This document shows positions 40,779-49,627 of a DNA stretch of 64,000 nucleotides, piece by piece. The translations under genes and the position numbers were made by a program. The stretch comes from an uncultured Oscillospiraceae bacterium (GTDB lineage Bacteria; Bacillota; Clostridia; Oscillospirales; Acutalibacteraceae): assembly GCA_902490735.1 (NCBI GenBank), contig CABUFC010000001.1, positions 62,001 to 126,000 on the forward strand. Reading direction: 5' to 3'. Within the stretch, counting starts at the first letter, position 1. Each line of letters starts with the position of its first letter. Below the pieces are notes generated by a model that saw nothing but the letters and a program-made list of their open reading frames with translations, was not told the origin of the DNA and made no database searches.

Positions 40779-40801
40779 TAAGCGGCGGAATTTCCGCCGC
40801 T
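40779..40801. terminator. Bidirectional terminator between the ANTAR gene and tnpV
   Basis: AAGCGGCGGAA / TTCCGCCGCTT, an 11-base perfect inverted repeat around a single central base, between two converging genes. Confidence 0.75.
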
Positions 40802-40805
40802 TTGC

Positions 40806-41177
40806 TTAGTTGTATATTATTTCTTTCATAACTATTTTCATAGCCCTATTTAGGATATTATTCATTGCACCTATCCACGCCATTTGGTCAGTGGCTTTAA
40901 GTTGTTCAGTAACTCCTTCGGCTTGCTTCATTTTCTCAACAAGCTGAGAAAACATTTCCTCCGCCTGCCGGTCAATATCCTCAATGTGTTCTTTCAGTTT
41001 CCCTGAAAGCATAAGCCCGGAATATGTAACTCTCTTATGTTTATGCAGATAATCGTGATACATCATTCCGAATCTACCTACCTTTGGCGCTTCCGGTGCT
41101 TTCAGGCAAGGATAATAGTAATCGCCTACAAGTTCGTAATCAAGCCCGTTTTTTTCGTCGTGAATGATCTTTTCCAT
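40806..41177 (-). CDS. tnpV: Transposon-encoded protein TnpV
   Basis: A 123-residue protein with the TnpV pattern known from Tn4451-like elements: IIHDEKNGLDYELVGDYYYP, YLHKHKRVTYSGLMLSGKL, IDRQAEEMFSQLVEKMKQAEGV cut here to its core, and EQLKATDQMAWIGAMNNI. Its biochemical role is unknown. ATG with GAGG upstream. It follows the small gene at 41180 and marks the right end of the element, beyond the nitrogen cargo. Confidence 0.85.
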   Translation of the reverse strand: MEKIIHDEKNGLDYELVGDYYYPCLKAPEAPKVGRFGMMYHDYLHKHKRVTYSGLMLSGKLKEHIEDIDRQAEEMFSQLVEKMKQAEGVTEQLKATDQMAWIGAMNNILNRAMKIVMKEIIYN

Positions 41178-41179
41178 CT

Positions 41180-41350
41180 TCAAATCCTCACTTTTTTCAA
41201 CTTAGCTTTCATGGCTTTGACAAGTAACATATTGACATCGTCAATTGGCTTGTCCTCATCGAGATATTTTGACTGTGCCGTATTGATGCACCTAATCAAT
41301 AATTGCCATTCGGCATCAGTCAAAAATAAAACCCGTTTTTGCTCACGCAT
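41180..41350 (-). CDS. Small protein encoded upstream of tnpV
   Basis: A 56-residue protein (MREQKRVLFLTDAEWQLLIR at the start) of the type that precedes tnpV in related elements. The ATG at 41350 has GGAGG nine bases upstream. That ribosome site is one arm of an inverted repeat (41356-41395), so translation may be controlled by RNA folding. Function unknown. Confidence 0.65.
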   Translation of the reverse strand: MREQKRVLFLTDAEWQLLIRCINTAQSKYLDEDKPIDDVNMLLVKAMKAKLKKVRI

Positions 41351-41355
41351 ACAAT

Positions 41356-41395
41356 ATCGCCTCCTATGGCACCATTGTACCAATAAGGAGGCGAT
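41356..41395 (-). promoter_or_regulatory. Hairpin that can hide the ribosome site of the tnpV operon
   Basis: ATCGCCTCCT (41356-41365) and AGGAGGCGAT (41386-41395) form a perfect 10-base inverted repeat. On the minus strand the second arm contains the AGGAGG ribosome site of the small gene at 41180-41350. Confidence 0.55.
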
Positions 41396-41439
41396 GGGTC
41401 GAATGTATGAATAATAATCTTTGACTCTGTTTACGGCCT

Positions 41440-41464
41440 GTCTTTAAATCCTATTTCAACCGTC
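41440..41464 (+). other. attR: right attachment site of the element
   Basis: Core GTCTT (41440-41444) followed by the 21-base arm 41444-41464 ending CTATTTCAACCGTC, the reverse complement of 13418-13438. Joined to the left arm through GTCT it forms a perfect 46-base palindrome, the deduced empty site. Confidence 0.75.
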
Positions 41465-41473
41465 GGCACATTT

Positions 41474-41509
41474 AGAGTATTCATAACGCAAGTGAGTTAT
41501 GAATACTCT
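41474..41509. repeat. Hairpin just outside attR
   Basis: AGAGTATTCATAAC / GTTATGAATACTCT, 14-base perfect arms with an eight-base loop GCAAGTGA, followed by ATTTTTG. It could be a terminator; a 21-base segment spanning its left arm and loop recurs inverted at 43309-43329. Confidence 0.75.
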
Positions 41510-41521
41510 ATTTTTGTTTTT

Positions 41522-41586
41522 GAGCAGACTTTTCGTTCTGCTCTGTTTTTCTTTTCAGTTAGTTTTTACGCACTTTAAGTGCGTAA
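41522..41586. repeat. Two further palindromes outside attR
   Basis: GAGCAGA / TCTGCTC (41522-41543) and the perfect palindrome TTACGCACTT-T-AAGTGCGTAA (41566-41586). With the preceding hairpin they make three inverted repeats in 113 bases. The rest of 41,587-41,718 shows nothing clear. Confidence 0.65.
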
Positions 41587-41718
41587 CCCACTATGACACT
41601 TTCAGCAAAGTTGGAAAGATGTCATTTATATGCTCTGCTGTGGTTATCTGTTTGGCATTATGCGTTTCATTATTGCGAATTTTGTTTTGTTATGTTACAG
41701 TATTATTGAGGTGGAAAA

Positions 41719-43110
41719 ATGACAAGAAGAGAAAGGTTAGGCATTATATTTAATCAGTTTGATAAATCCGCAAAAGAGTTTTGCGATGCCCTCGGCGGTC
41801 TTTTTTGTGAAACAAATGCCGAGTATAAGGGCATGGAATTGCCTGAAAATCTTAAGTACCGCCGCGCAAAGATTTTTTTTAACGCTTTTGTGGTCGAGTT
41901 TAAATATACCGCTCACACCTCGCTTGGCTTTGTGCACAGCGTGTTAGAAAGCATAATATTTCCAGGCAAAAGCGAAGATACCGTGGGTATCCCCATGCCT
42001 TTTGTGGCGGACTACTTAGATAAGGATGTTTTGCCTCCCGTTATCCCGTTTGTTTCTGACAAAGAGGGTATGAAACAGGCATTTTGCCGAATGGGAGGCA
42101 TACTCAAAGATATGTTGACGGACATTTCGGATATTGCCCTTGACGCCGACAAGAAAAACAATCTTTTTTCGTTTTATTACGGCGAATTGAATTCTGTTTT
42201 CAATCTTAGACCCGACGAAAATGCAGAAAACCAATATACTTTTTACAACAGCGAGGCATATTACCGCTTTATTACAACTCGTTTTTCTTCTAACGCCTTT
42301 ATTCAGTTAATGAAAGGCAACAAAGAGAGAGCAATAAAAGAACTAAGTAAATGTAAAAAAACGTTCGGGTACGAAAAGCGCATTTTAAGGCTCTTAAAAG
42401 AAGAAAAAACGCCTTCTTTTTCCGATATCTCAGCGGCTATAAAAAACCTTGACATTTACGGTAAAAGCGGTGCGCAAAAAGTAGATTTTAAAGAGTTTTT
42501 TGCGATATTTGTTTCGTGGTTTGTATTAAGCGTCGGTGCGGCGGTTGTTTACGTGGTTATATTTCTGGCTTCATATTTTTTGACAAAGCAGGGCGCCGTT
42601 TACCTTATGGGTGCAATTTACAACTTGCCCTACTGTATTTTAAGCGGATTTTTAACTGGAATTGCCTCAAGTTATTTTACGAGATTTCGGTTTTATAAAC
42701 TGCTTTTTAAGAAAGACTATGAGCGATATGAGGAACTTGACCATATCGCAAATGGTGCCAAGAGCGATAGGATAATGAGGTTTTTCCTTTCTGTTATAGT
42801 GATATGCTCCTTAATAGGTTGTGTTTTGTTTTCAAACCAGCACATAAAATTTTCAAAAAACGGTTTTACGGACAATTCGGAACTCTTTACACTCGCCGGC
42901 AAATACTATGAATATAGCGAAATTGAGCGTATATATTACCTCCCGGACCGTATTAACGGTTTCGGAGAAACGCTTAATTTCCCCTCTTATGTTATGGTGC
43001 TGAAAGACGGCAGAGAAATTGATTTTTATGAATATGACGAAATTGAGAATTATGAAACAAAACTGTTCGATTTTTTGCAAAAGCAGGGTGTAAACATACA
43101 AAAACAGTAA
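41719..43110 (+). CDS. Uncharacterized membrane protein
   Basis: A 463-residue protein with a soluble N-terminal half (about 1-250) and about four hydrophobic segments (near 260-285, 292-315 and 350-370, the second stretch possibly double), followed by a C-terminal region with a PH-like or YcxB-like pattern (FTLAGKYYEYSEIERIYYL, VMVLKDGREIDFYEYDEI). This last part resembles domains that follow two membrane helices in YcxB-like proteins, but the whole is not a family I recognise. GAGGTGG before the ATG. It is flanked by inverted copies of a 21-base sequence (41475-41495 and 43309-43329). Confidence 0.6.
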   Translation: MTRRERLGIIFNQFDKSAKEFCDALGGLFCETNAEYKGMELPENLKYRRAKIFFNAFVVEFKYTAHTSLGFVHSVLESIIFPGKSEDTVGIPMPFVADYLDKDVLPPVIPFVSDKEGMKQAFCRMGGILKDMLTDISDIALDADKKNNLFSFYYGELNSVFNLRPDENAENQYTFYNSEAYYRFITTRFSSNAFIQLMKGNKERAIKELSKCKKTFGYEKRILRLLKEEKTPSFSDISAAIKNLDIYGKSGAQKVDFKEFFAIFVSWFVLSVGAAVVYVVIFLASYFLTKQGAVYLMGAIYNLPYCILSGFLTGIASSYFTRFRFYKLLFKKDYERYEELDHIANGAKSDRIMRFFLSVIVICSLIGCVLFSNQHIKFSKNGFTDNSELFTLAGKYYEYSEIERIYYLPDRINGFGETLNFPSYVMVLKDGREIDFYEYDEIENYETKLFDFLQKQGVNIQKQ

Positions 43111-43308
43111 ATTGATTTTCGGGAGAAAAAGGAGACGGGGGTACGGTTCTATCTCTTGACAGATTTAGACAACCACAGTATTTTTCCTGTTTTTTCATAA
43201 TCTGAAATCTCCGTTTTTTCTTTATTTTACTTGGTTGTTTCAGGCAAGTCAAATCATTTTATAGTCGGTTTCAGAATGTGTATCGCCGACGGATTTCATA
43301 ATAAAAAT

Positions 43309-43329
43309 TCACTTGCGTTATGAACACTC
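43309..43329. repeat. Inverted copy of the attR-side hairpin segment
   Basis: The 21 bases starting TCACTTGCGTTATGAA match the reverse complement of 41475-41495 at 20 of 21 positions. The two copies bracket the membrane-protein gene. Confidence 0.75.
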
Positions 43330-43339
43330 CGACCATGAT

Positions 43340-43389
43340 AATCACCCTCCAAATTTGAACCTATTGTGTTCGATTAGAGGGTGATTTTC
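43340..43389. terminator. Hairpin with terminator-like tail
   Basis: AATCACCCTC (43340-43349) and GAGGGTGATT (43377-43386) pair perfectly across a 27-base loop, followed by TTC. The long loop is unusual for a terminator. The remaining 43,111-43,484 region has no gene I can support. Confidence 0.4.
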
Positions 43390-43484
43390 TTATGTGAATC
43401 CAGCGTTTATGCCTGCTTCCGCCAAGCGGTGTTCGATAATGATGACCGAGTGCGGCCTTTTAAAAGTCGGCGCTTTAAAACAGA

Positions 43485-43513
43485 TTGAGAATCACATATA
43501 TTTGTGTTATAAT
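43485..43513 (+). promoter_or_regulatory. Promoter of the MFS gene
   Basis: TTGAGA (43485-43490) and TATAAT (43508-43513) with a 17-base spacer. Confidence 0.7.
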
Positions 43514-43575
43514 AAACAGAGAGAAATCGACAAATCGGGATTTTGCGAGGAAAAAACGGGGGCAAGGAAAATCGA

Positions 43576-44778
43576 ATGAGCAATACAAAAAAATACGGAA
43601 AGACCAAGCTCGCCTGCTATCTCGGCTTCGTAACGCAGGCAATCTCGGCTAATTTTGCGCCTCTTCTTTTTCTGACGTTCCACAAAGCATACGGAGTATC
43701 GTTTTCGGAACTTGCCCTGATACCCGTAGTCTTCTACGTAACACAGCTTATTGTCGATCTCGCGTGCGTGAAGATAGCGGACAAGATAGGATACAGAGCT
43801 TGTATAGTGGCTTCTGAGATCACGTCTGCCGCAGGTCTTGCGGGGCTTGCCTTCGTTCCCGACCTGTTTTCTAACCGTCTCATAGGGATCCTGATCTGCG
43901 TTGCGGTCTACGCTGTGGGAAGCGGCTTGATTGAAGTCCTTTGCAGTCCGATCATCGAGGCGTGTCCTTTCGAGAACAAATCAAAAATGATGAGCCTGCT
44001 CCATTCGTTCTATTGTTGGGGAGCAGTCGGCGTCATCGTCGGATCCACGCTATTTTTCTACGCTTTCGGAATGGATAACTGGCGTATTATCGCCTGCTTA
44101 TGGGCGTTGATCCCTCTCTTCAACGTTTTCAATTTTGCCGCCTGCCCGATAGAGCCCGTCGTCGAAGAAGGCAAGGGTATGAAGACGGTGCAGCTTTTGA
44201 AAATGAAGAAATTCTGGGTATTCATCATTCTGATGATCTGTGCCGGAGCGTCCGAAGTGACGATGGCGCAATGGGCGTCCGCTTTTGTTGAATCGGCGCT
44301 TCACATTTCGAAAACGTGGGGAGATCTTGCCGGTCCCTGCGGATTTGCAATATTTATGGGGCTTGCCAGAGTGCTTTACGGGAAGTTCGGTGAAAAGATC
44401 GACCTTAGCAAATTTATGATAATATCGGGGTCGCTGTGCTTTGCAAGCTATCTCTTGACAGCGCTCGCAAGGGTCCCCGTTATGGGACTTATCGGTTGTA
44501 TGACGTGCGGATTCTCTGTCGGCATAATGTGGCCGGGATCGATCAGCATAACGTCGAAGGCGATACCGACCGGAGGGACTGCCATGTTTGCGTTTCTTGC
44601 TTTGGCGGGAGACGTCGGCGGTACGGTAGGACCTGCCGTCGTCGGCAGCGTTTCCGAACTGTCGGGCAATAACCTGCAATCGGGCGTGCTTGCGGGGATC
44701 GGCTTTCCGCTGATGTTGATCGTGTGCGTCGTTCTGGCTCGGAGAATGAATAAGAGAACGACGGATGGAATTATATAG
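43576..44778 (+). CDS. Major facilitator superfamily transporter
   Basis: A 400-residue protein with about twelve hydrophobic segments, of the FucP/sugar- or drug-permease-like MFS group (LACYLGFVTQAISANFAPLL; the loop KIADKIGYRACIVASE after helix 2; a second half starting MKKFWVFIILMICAGASEVT). The substrate is not readable. I chose the ATG at 43576, seven bases behind AAGGA, over a TTG 11 codons earlier. Its codon use is much richer in G and C (GATC, CGTC and GCGG are common) than its neighbours, which points to recent transfer. It stands alone with its own promoter. Confidence 0.88.
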   Translation: MSNTKKYGKTKLACYLGFVTQAISANFAPLLFLTFHKAYGVSFSELALIPVVFYVTQLIVDLACVKIADKIGYRACIVASEITSAAGLAGLAFVPDLFSNRLIGILICVAVYAVGSGLIEVLCSPIIEACPFENKSKMMSLLHSFYCWGAVGVIVGSTLFFYAFGMDNWRIIACLWALIPLFNVFNFAACPIEPVVEEGKGMKTVQLLKMKKFWVFIILMICAGASEVTMAQWASAFVESALHISKTWGDLAGPCGFAIFMGLARVLYGKFGEKIDLSKFMIISGSLCFASYLLTALARVPVMGLIGCMTCGFSVGIMWPGSISITSKAIPTGGTAMFAFLALAGDVGGTVGPAVVGSVSELSGNNLQSGVLAGIGFPLMLIVCVVLARRMNKRTTDGII

Positions 44779-44847
44779 ATAAATTCCGGTTTGTCGGGAC
44801 AACGGATTGACGATAAACTGTTGGGCTATTTTGTCTGTTAAGCACAA

Positions 44848-44877
44848 AAATCCGTCTTTTTTAAGGCGGATTTAATT
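44848..44877 (+). terminator. Terminator of the MFS gene
   Basis: AAATCCG / CGGATTT around a T/A-rich loop, then AATTTTA, 70 bases after the MFS stop codon. Confidence 0.55.
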
Positions 44878-44941
44878 TTATCGAAAAACGCACATTTTGC
44901 ATTATGAAAGATAAATATTAACTCCAAAAGGCTTTCAAAAA

Positions 44942-44960
44942 TTCGCAAAGATTTTGCGAA
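44942..44960 (-). terminator. Terminator of the lyxose operon
   Basis: TTCGCAAA / TTTGCGAA with a three-base loop, followed on the minus strand by TTTTTG. It lies 120 bases after the aldolase stop codon. Confidence 0.5.
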
Positions 44961-44998
44961 AAAAACGGGTATTAAAATTTAATATTGAATAAAAAATT

Positions 44999-45037
44999 AC
45001 GGCGTCGATCTATAAAAAGGTCGGTGCCGTTTTTTTT
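44999..45037 (+). terminator. Rightward intrinsic terminator
   Basis: ACGGCGTCGATC / GGTCGGTGCCGT pairs over twelve positions with G-U pairs and is followed by a run of seven or more T. It points right, although the only rightward gene upstream is the MFS transporter, so it is a second stop for that transcript or a barrier for the converging operon. Confidence 0.65.
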
Positions 45038-45083
45038 GAACTGCATAGGTGTCGTCGTGCAAATAACGCCGTAACGAATAATA

Positions 45084-45941
45084 TTATCGCTTATAAGAAC
45101 AACTGCCTACTCTGTTATCAGAGCCGAATAGCATAATTTTTTTCTTAACGGCTTCCTTAATTGCTTCAACCTTTGCACTTCTAATATCAAGATAACTCTT
45201 GTTTTCAGAAATTGCTTTTTTCACTGCGTTTTCACCTGCAACACAGAGATCAGTAAAGATATTTACCTTTGCAATACCTTCTTTAATGGTATTTCTAAAG
45301 TCATCATCAGAAAGACCGGAACCGCCGTGAAGCACAAGAGGAGTATCAATGCTGTTCCTGATTTCTTTAAGTCTTTCTATATCAAGGCATGGTTTAGCTT
45401 TATATGCACCGTGTGCTGTTCCTATTGCAATGGCGAGTGCATCGACGCCGGTTGCATTAAGAAAATCTTTTGCTTCCTTTACTGTTGTATATCTATCGCT
45501 TGTTACGTTATCACAATTTACTGCTTCTCCGACATGACCGATTTCGCCCTCAACAGTGGCTCCAAATGCATGGGCAATCCTGACTACTTCTTTTGTATCA
45601 GCCATATTTTTAACGGGATCCCCTGCAGAGCCGTCATACATAACGCTTGTAAAACCAAGTTTTAATGCTTCTAAACAACGCTCAAAAGTTAGGCCGTGGT
45701 CATAATGAACTACAACCGGGACAGTCGCTCTTTTTGCCGCTGCGATAATCGACGGGGCAATCAATTTCAGTTCGCCGTACGGAAGTAAAACTTCGGCAGT
45801 ACCGACAATAATGGGCGATCTTAATTCCTCGGCAGCACTGATTGCCGCATCTAACATATCGGTATCGATTGTATTAAAAAGGCCTACAGCGTAATGTTCG
45901 TTTTGCGCTTTTTTCAACACATCATTTAAATTTACAAGCAT
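45084..45941 (-). CDS. Class II ketose-bisphosphate aldolase
   Basis: A 285-residue zinc aldolase of the FbaA/GatY/KbaY/AgaY group. Zinc histidines and active residues are in VVVHYDHGLTFERCLEAL, VEGEIGHVGEAV, GTAHGAYK and PLVLHGGSGLSDDD. The family cleaves ketose phosphates to dihydroxyacetone phosphate and an aldehyde. Being third after a sugar kinase and D-lyxose isomerase (gap of two bases), it probably cleaves the phosphorylated ketose made by them. Confidence 0.92.
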   Translation of the reverse strand: MLVNLNDVLKKAQNEHYAVGLFNTIDTDMLDAAISAAEELRSPIIVGTAEVLLPYGELKLIAPSIIAAAKRATVPVVVHYDHGLTFERCLEALKLGFTSVMYDGSAGDPVKNMADTKEVVRIAHAFGATVEGEIGHVGEAVNCDNVTSDRYTTVKEAKDFLNATGVDALAIAIGTAHGAYKAKPCLDIERLKEIRNSIDTPLVLHGGSGLSDDDFRNTIKEGIAKVNIFTDLCVAGENAVKKAISENKSYLDIRSAKVEAIKEAVKKKIMLFGSDNRVGSCSYKR

Positions 45942-45943
45942 AA

Positions 45944-47490
<1,547 letters not shown>

Positions 47491-47568
47491 TGCTGACTCT
47501 CCTCAAAATGAAAATTTCACTTCAAATCTTGCAAAAGACATAAAAATAGAACAATCATCAACTATATC

Positions 47569-47590
47569 GTTTGTAGAATTTACAACAAAC
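47569..47590. promoter_or_regulatory. Candidate operator in the lyxose-operon leader
   Basis: GTTTGTAGAATTTACAACAAAC is an imperfect palindrome (outer GTTTGT / ACAAAC) between the operon's start point and its ribosome site, the position of LacI- or GntR-type sugar repressor sites. No repressor gene is visible nearby. Confidence 0.4.
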
Positions 47591-47617
47591 AGCGAAAACC
47601 CCTGAACTTTTTATCCT

Positions 47618-47646
47618 ATCATAGCAGATTTTTTTATCGTTTTCAA
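47618..47646 (-). promoter_or_regulatory. Promoter of the lyxose operon
   Basis: Minus-strand TTGAAA (47641-47646) and TATGAT (47618-47623) with a 17-base spacer, about 130 bases before the kinase gene. I see nothing else in 47,647-47,823. Confidence 0.65.
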
Positions 47647-47823
47647 CAACGGAATTATTAAAAACTTATCGTAATCATAGCTTATTTTCTTAAAGCATTC
47701 GATATAATCATTTTTTGGTATACGTATTTTTTGGGACATCCCTGCTGGGGTGCTTAAAATGCAATTTTATATGAAATGCCATTATAAACATATATTCTTT
47801 ATGAGTTACGGGAGATTTTTTTA

Positions 47824-47852
47824 TTGAAATTTTAATTTAATTGTGTTAAAAT
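47824..47852 (+). promoter_or_regulatory. Promoter of the ABC exporter operon
   Basis: TTGAAA (47824-47829) and TAAAAT (47847-47852) with a 17-base spacer, 30 bases before the first ABC gene. Confidence 0.6.
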
Positions 47853-47881
47853 AAATTAATATAAATTGAAAGGAATTTTTT

Positions 47882-49627
47882 ATGATAAAAACCCTTGCAA
47901 AAAGCATTCGAGAATACAAAAAATCGGCTATTTTATCGCCTATGATTGTACTTTTCGAAGTTGTGCTTGAGTGTATAATCCCTTTTTTAACAGCCGAACT
48001 TGTAAATTCCATACAACATGGCTGTGAATTTTCTGTAATTTTAAAATATGGCGGATTGCTTGTTTTATTGGCGGTTTTATCTCTTGCAAGCGGGGGATTA
48101 GCCGGCATGTTCAGCGCGGAAGCCTCCTGCGGATTTGCAAAAAACCTGCGTAAAGATATGTATTATAAAATTCAGGATTATTCTTTTGAAAATATTGATA
48201 AATTTTCGGTTTCAAGTCTTGTGACAAGGCTTACAACAGACATTACAAATGTGCAAATGGCATTTATGATGATAATCAGGATTGCCGTGCGTGCACCGTT
48301 TATGTTGATTTTTTCTTTTGTTATGGCTTTTATTATGGGAGGAAAAATCGCTATAATATTTGTGGCGGTTATGCCGATTTTGGCGTTTTCCTTGATTCTT
48401 ATCGCAGTAAAGGCAATGCCGATTTTCAGGCGCGTATTTAAAAAATACGATAATTTAAATAATTCCGTTCAGGAAAATGTAAAAGGTATGCGCGTTGTTA
48501 AAGCATATGTACGTGAAGAAAAGGAAAAAGAAAAATTTAAAGCGGTCTCCGAAGATGTAAAAAAGGATTTTACTAAAGCCGAACGAATTTTGGCTTTTAA
48601 TAACCCTATTATGCAGGGCTGTTTATACATAATTATGGTTTTTATTTTAACCGTTGGCTCCTATACTGTTATTTCGTCATCCGGTTTAAATTTAAACGTT
48701 GGCCAAATGTCGTCAATGCTTACATACGGATTTCAAATTTTGATGAGCCTTATGATGCTATCTATGTTTTTTGTGATGATTACAATGTCTGCTGAGTCGG
48801 CAAAAAGAATTGTTGAAGTGCTGCAAGAGCAGTCCACCTTAACAGACGTTGATAATCCAATAAAAGAAATACCAAACGGCAGTATCGACTTTAAAAATGT
48901 TTCTTTTAAATACTTTAAAGATGCCAAACGCGAAACTTTATCAAACATTAATTTGCACATAAATTCCGGTGAAACGGTCGGCATTATCGGCGGTACCGGA
49001 TCTTCAAAATCTACGTTAATTCAACTTATCCCAAGATTGTATGACGTGGATCAAGGCGAAGTTTTAGTAGGCGGAATTAATGTTAAAAATTATAGTATTA
49101 CAGCGCTTAGAGATGCAGTTGCATTAGTACTTCAAAAAAACGTGCTTTTTTCAGGAACTGTCAGCGAAAATCTTCGTTGGGGTAATAAAGATGCTACCGA
49201 CGAAGAAATTCAAGAGGCCTGCAAGCTTGCTGCGGCTGACGGTTTTATAAATTCCTTTGAAAAAAAGTATGAAACCCATATTGAGCAGGGCGGCACTAAT
49301 GTCTCAGGCGGACAAAAGCAGAGATTATGCATTGCAAGAGCACTTCTCAAAAAGCCCAAAATATTAATCCTTGACGATTCCACCAGTGCGGTAGATACAA
49401 GAACCGACGCTTTAATTAGACAATCGCTTAAAGATTATATACCTCAAACCACCAAAATAATTATTGCGCAAAGAATTGCATCTGTAATGGAAGCCGACAA
49501 AATTGTGGTTTTAGACGGTGGTAAAATCGACGCTGTAGGTACTCACCAAGACTTATTGGCTTCTAATGAAATCTACAAAAATGTTTATGAATCTCAGAAT
49601 AAGGCGGGTATAAGCGATGAAGAATAA
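47882..49627 (+). CDS. ABC exporter half-transporter A (degenerate ATP site)
   Basis: A 581-residue fusion of a six-helix export domain and an ATPase domain. The Walker A loop reads GGTGSSKST (SSKST instead of SGKST), Walker B ends ILILDDSTSAVD with Asp in place of the catalytic Glu, and the switch His is Gln (IIIAQRIASV); the signature NVSGGQKQR is intact. This is the usual sign of the non-hydrolysing half in heterodimeric multidrug-type exporters such as BmrCD or TM287/288. It overlaps the next gene by 11 bases. Substrate unknown. Confidence 0.92.
   Translation: MIKTLAKSIREYKKSAILSPMIVLFEVVLECIIPFLTAELVNSIQHGCEFSVILKYGGLLVLLAVLSLASGGLAGMFSAEASCGFAKNLRKDMYYKIQDYSFENIDKFSVSSLVTRLTTDITNVQMAFMMIIRIAVRAPFMLIFSFVMAFIMGGKIAIIFVAVMPILAFSLILIAVKAMPIFRRVFKKYDNLNNSVQENVKGMRVVKAYVREEKEKEKFKAVSEDVKKDFTKAERILAFNNPIMQGCLYIIMVFILTVGSYTVISSSGLNLNVGQMSSMLTYGFQILMSLMMLSMFFVMITMSAESAKRIVEVLQEQSTLTDVDNPIKEIPNGSIDFKNVSFKYFKDAKRETLSNINLHINSGETVGIIGGTGSSKSTLIQLIPRLYDVDQGEVLVGGINVKNYSITALRDAVALVLQKNVLFSGTVSENLRWGNKDATDEEIQEACKLAAADGFINSFEKKYETHIEQGGTNVSGGQKQRLCIARALLKKPKILILDDSTSAVDTRTDALIRQSLKDYIPQTTKIIIAQRIASVMEADKIVVLDGGKIDAVGTHQDLLASNEIYKNVYESQNKAGISDEE

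Noticed and set aside
41499..41753. Open frame of 84 codons with hydrophobic character between attR and the membrane-protein gene.
   Set aside because: Its start is inside the hairpin 41474-41509, it has no convincing ribosome site, contains two palindromes, and overlaps the start of the better-supported gene at 41719.
42992..43252. Minus-strand frame of 86 codons overlapping the end of the membrane-protein gene.
   Set aside because: No ribosome site and no similarity; most of it is antisense to the gene at 41719-43110.
43394..43579. Open frame starting MNPAFMPASAKRC upstream of the MFS gene.
   Set aside because: No ribosome site, no recognizable family, and it runs across the MFS promoter and ribosome site.
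44098..44847. A 249-codon open frame on the minus strand inside the MFS gene.
   Set aside because: It lies antisense to a clear transporter gene, is full of Arg, His and Ser as expected for a shadow frame in G+C-rich DNA, and has no ribosome site.
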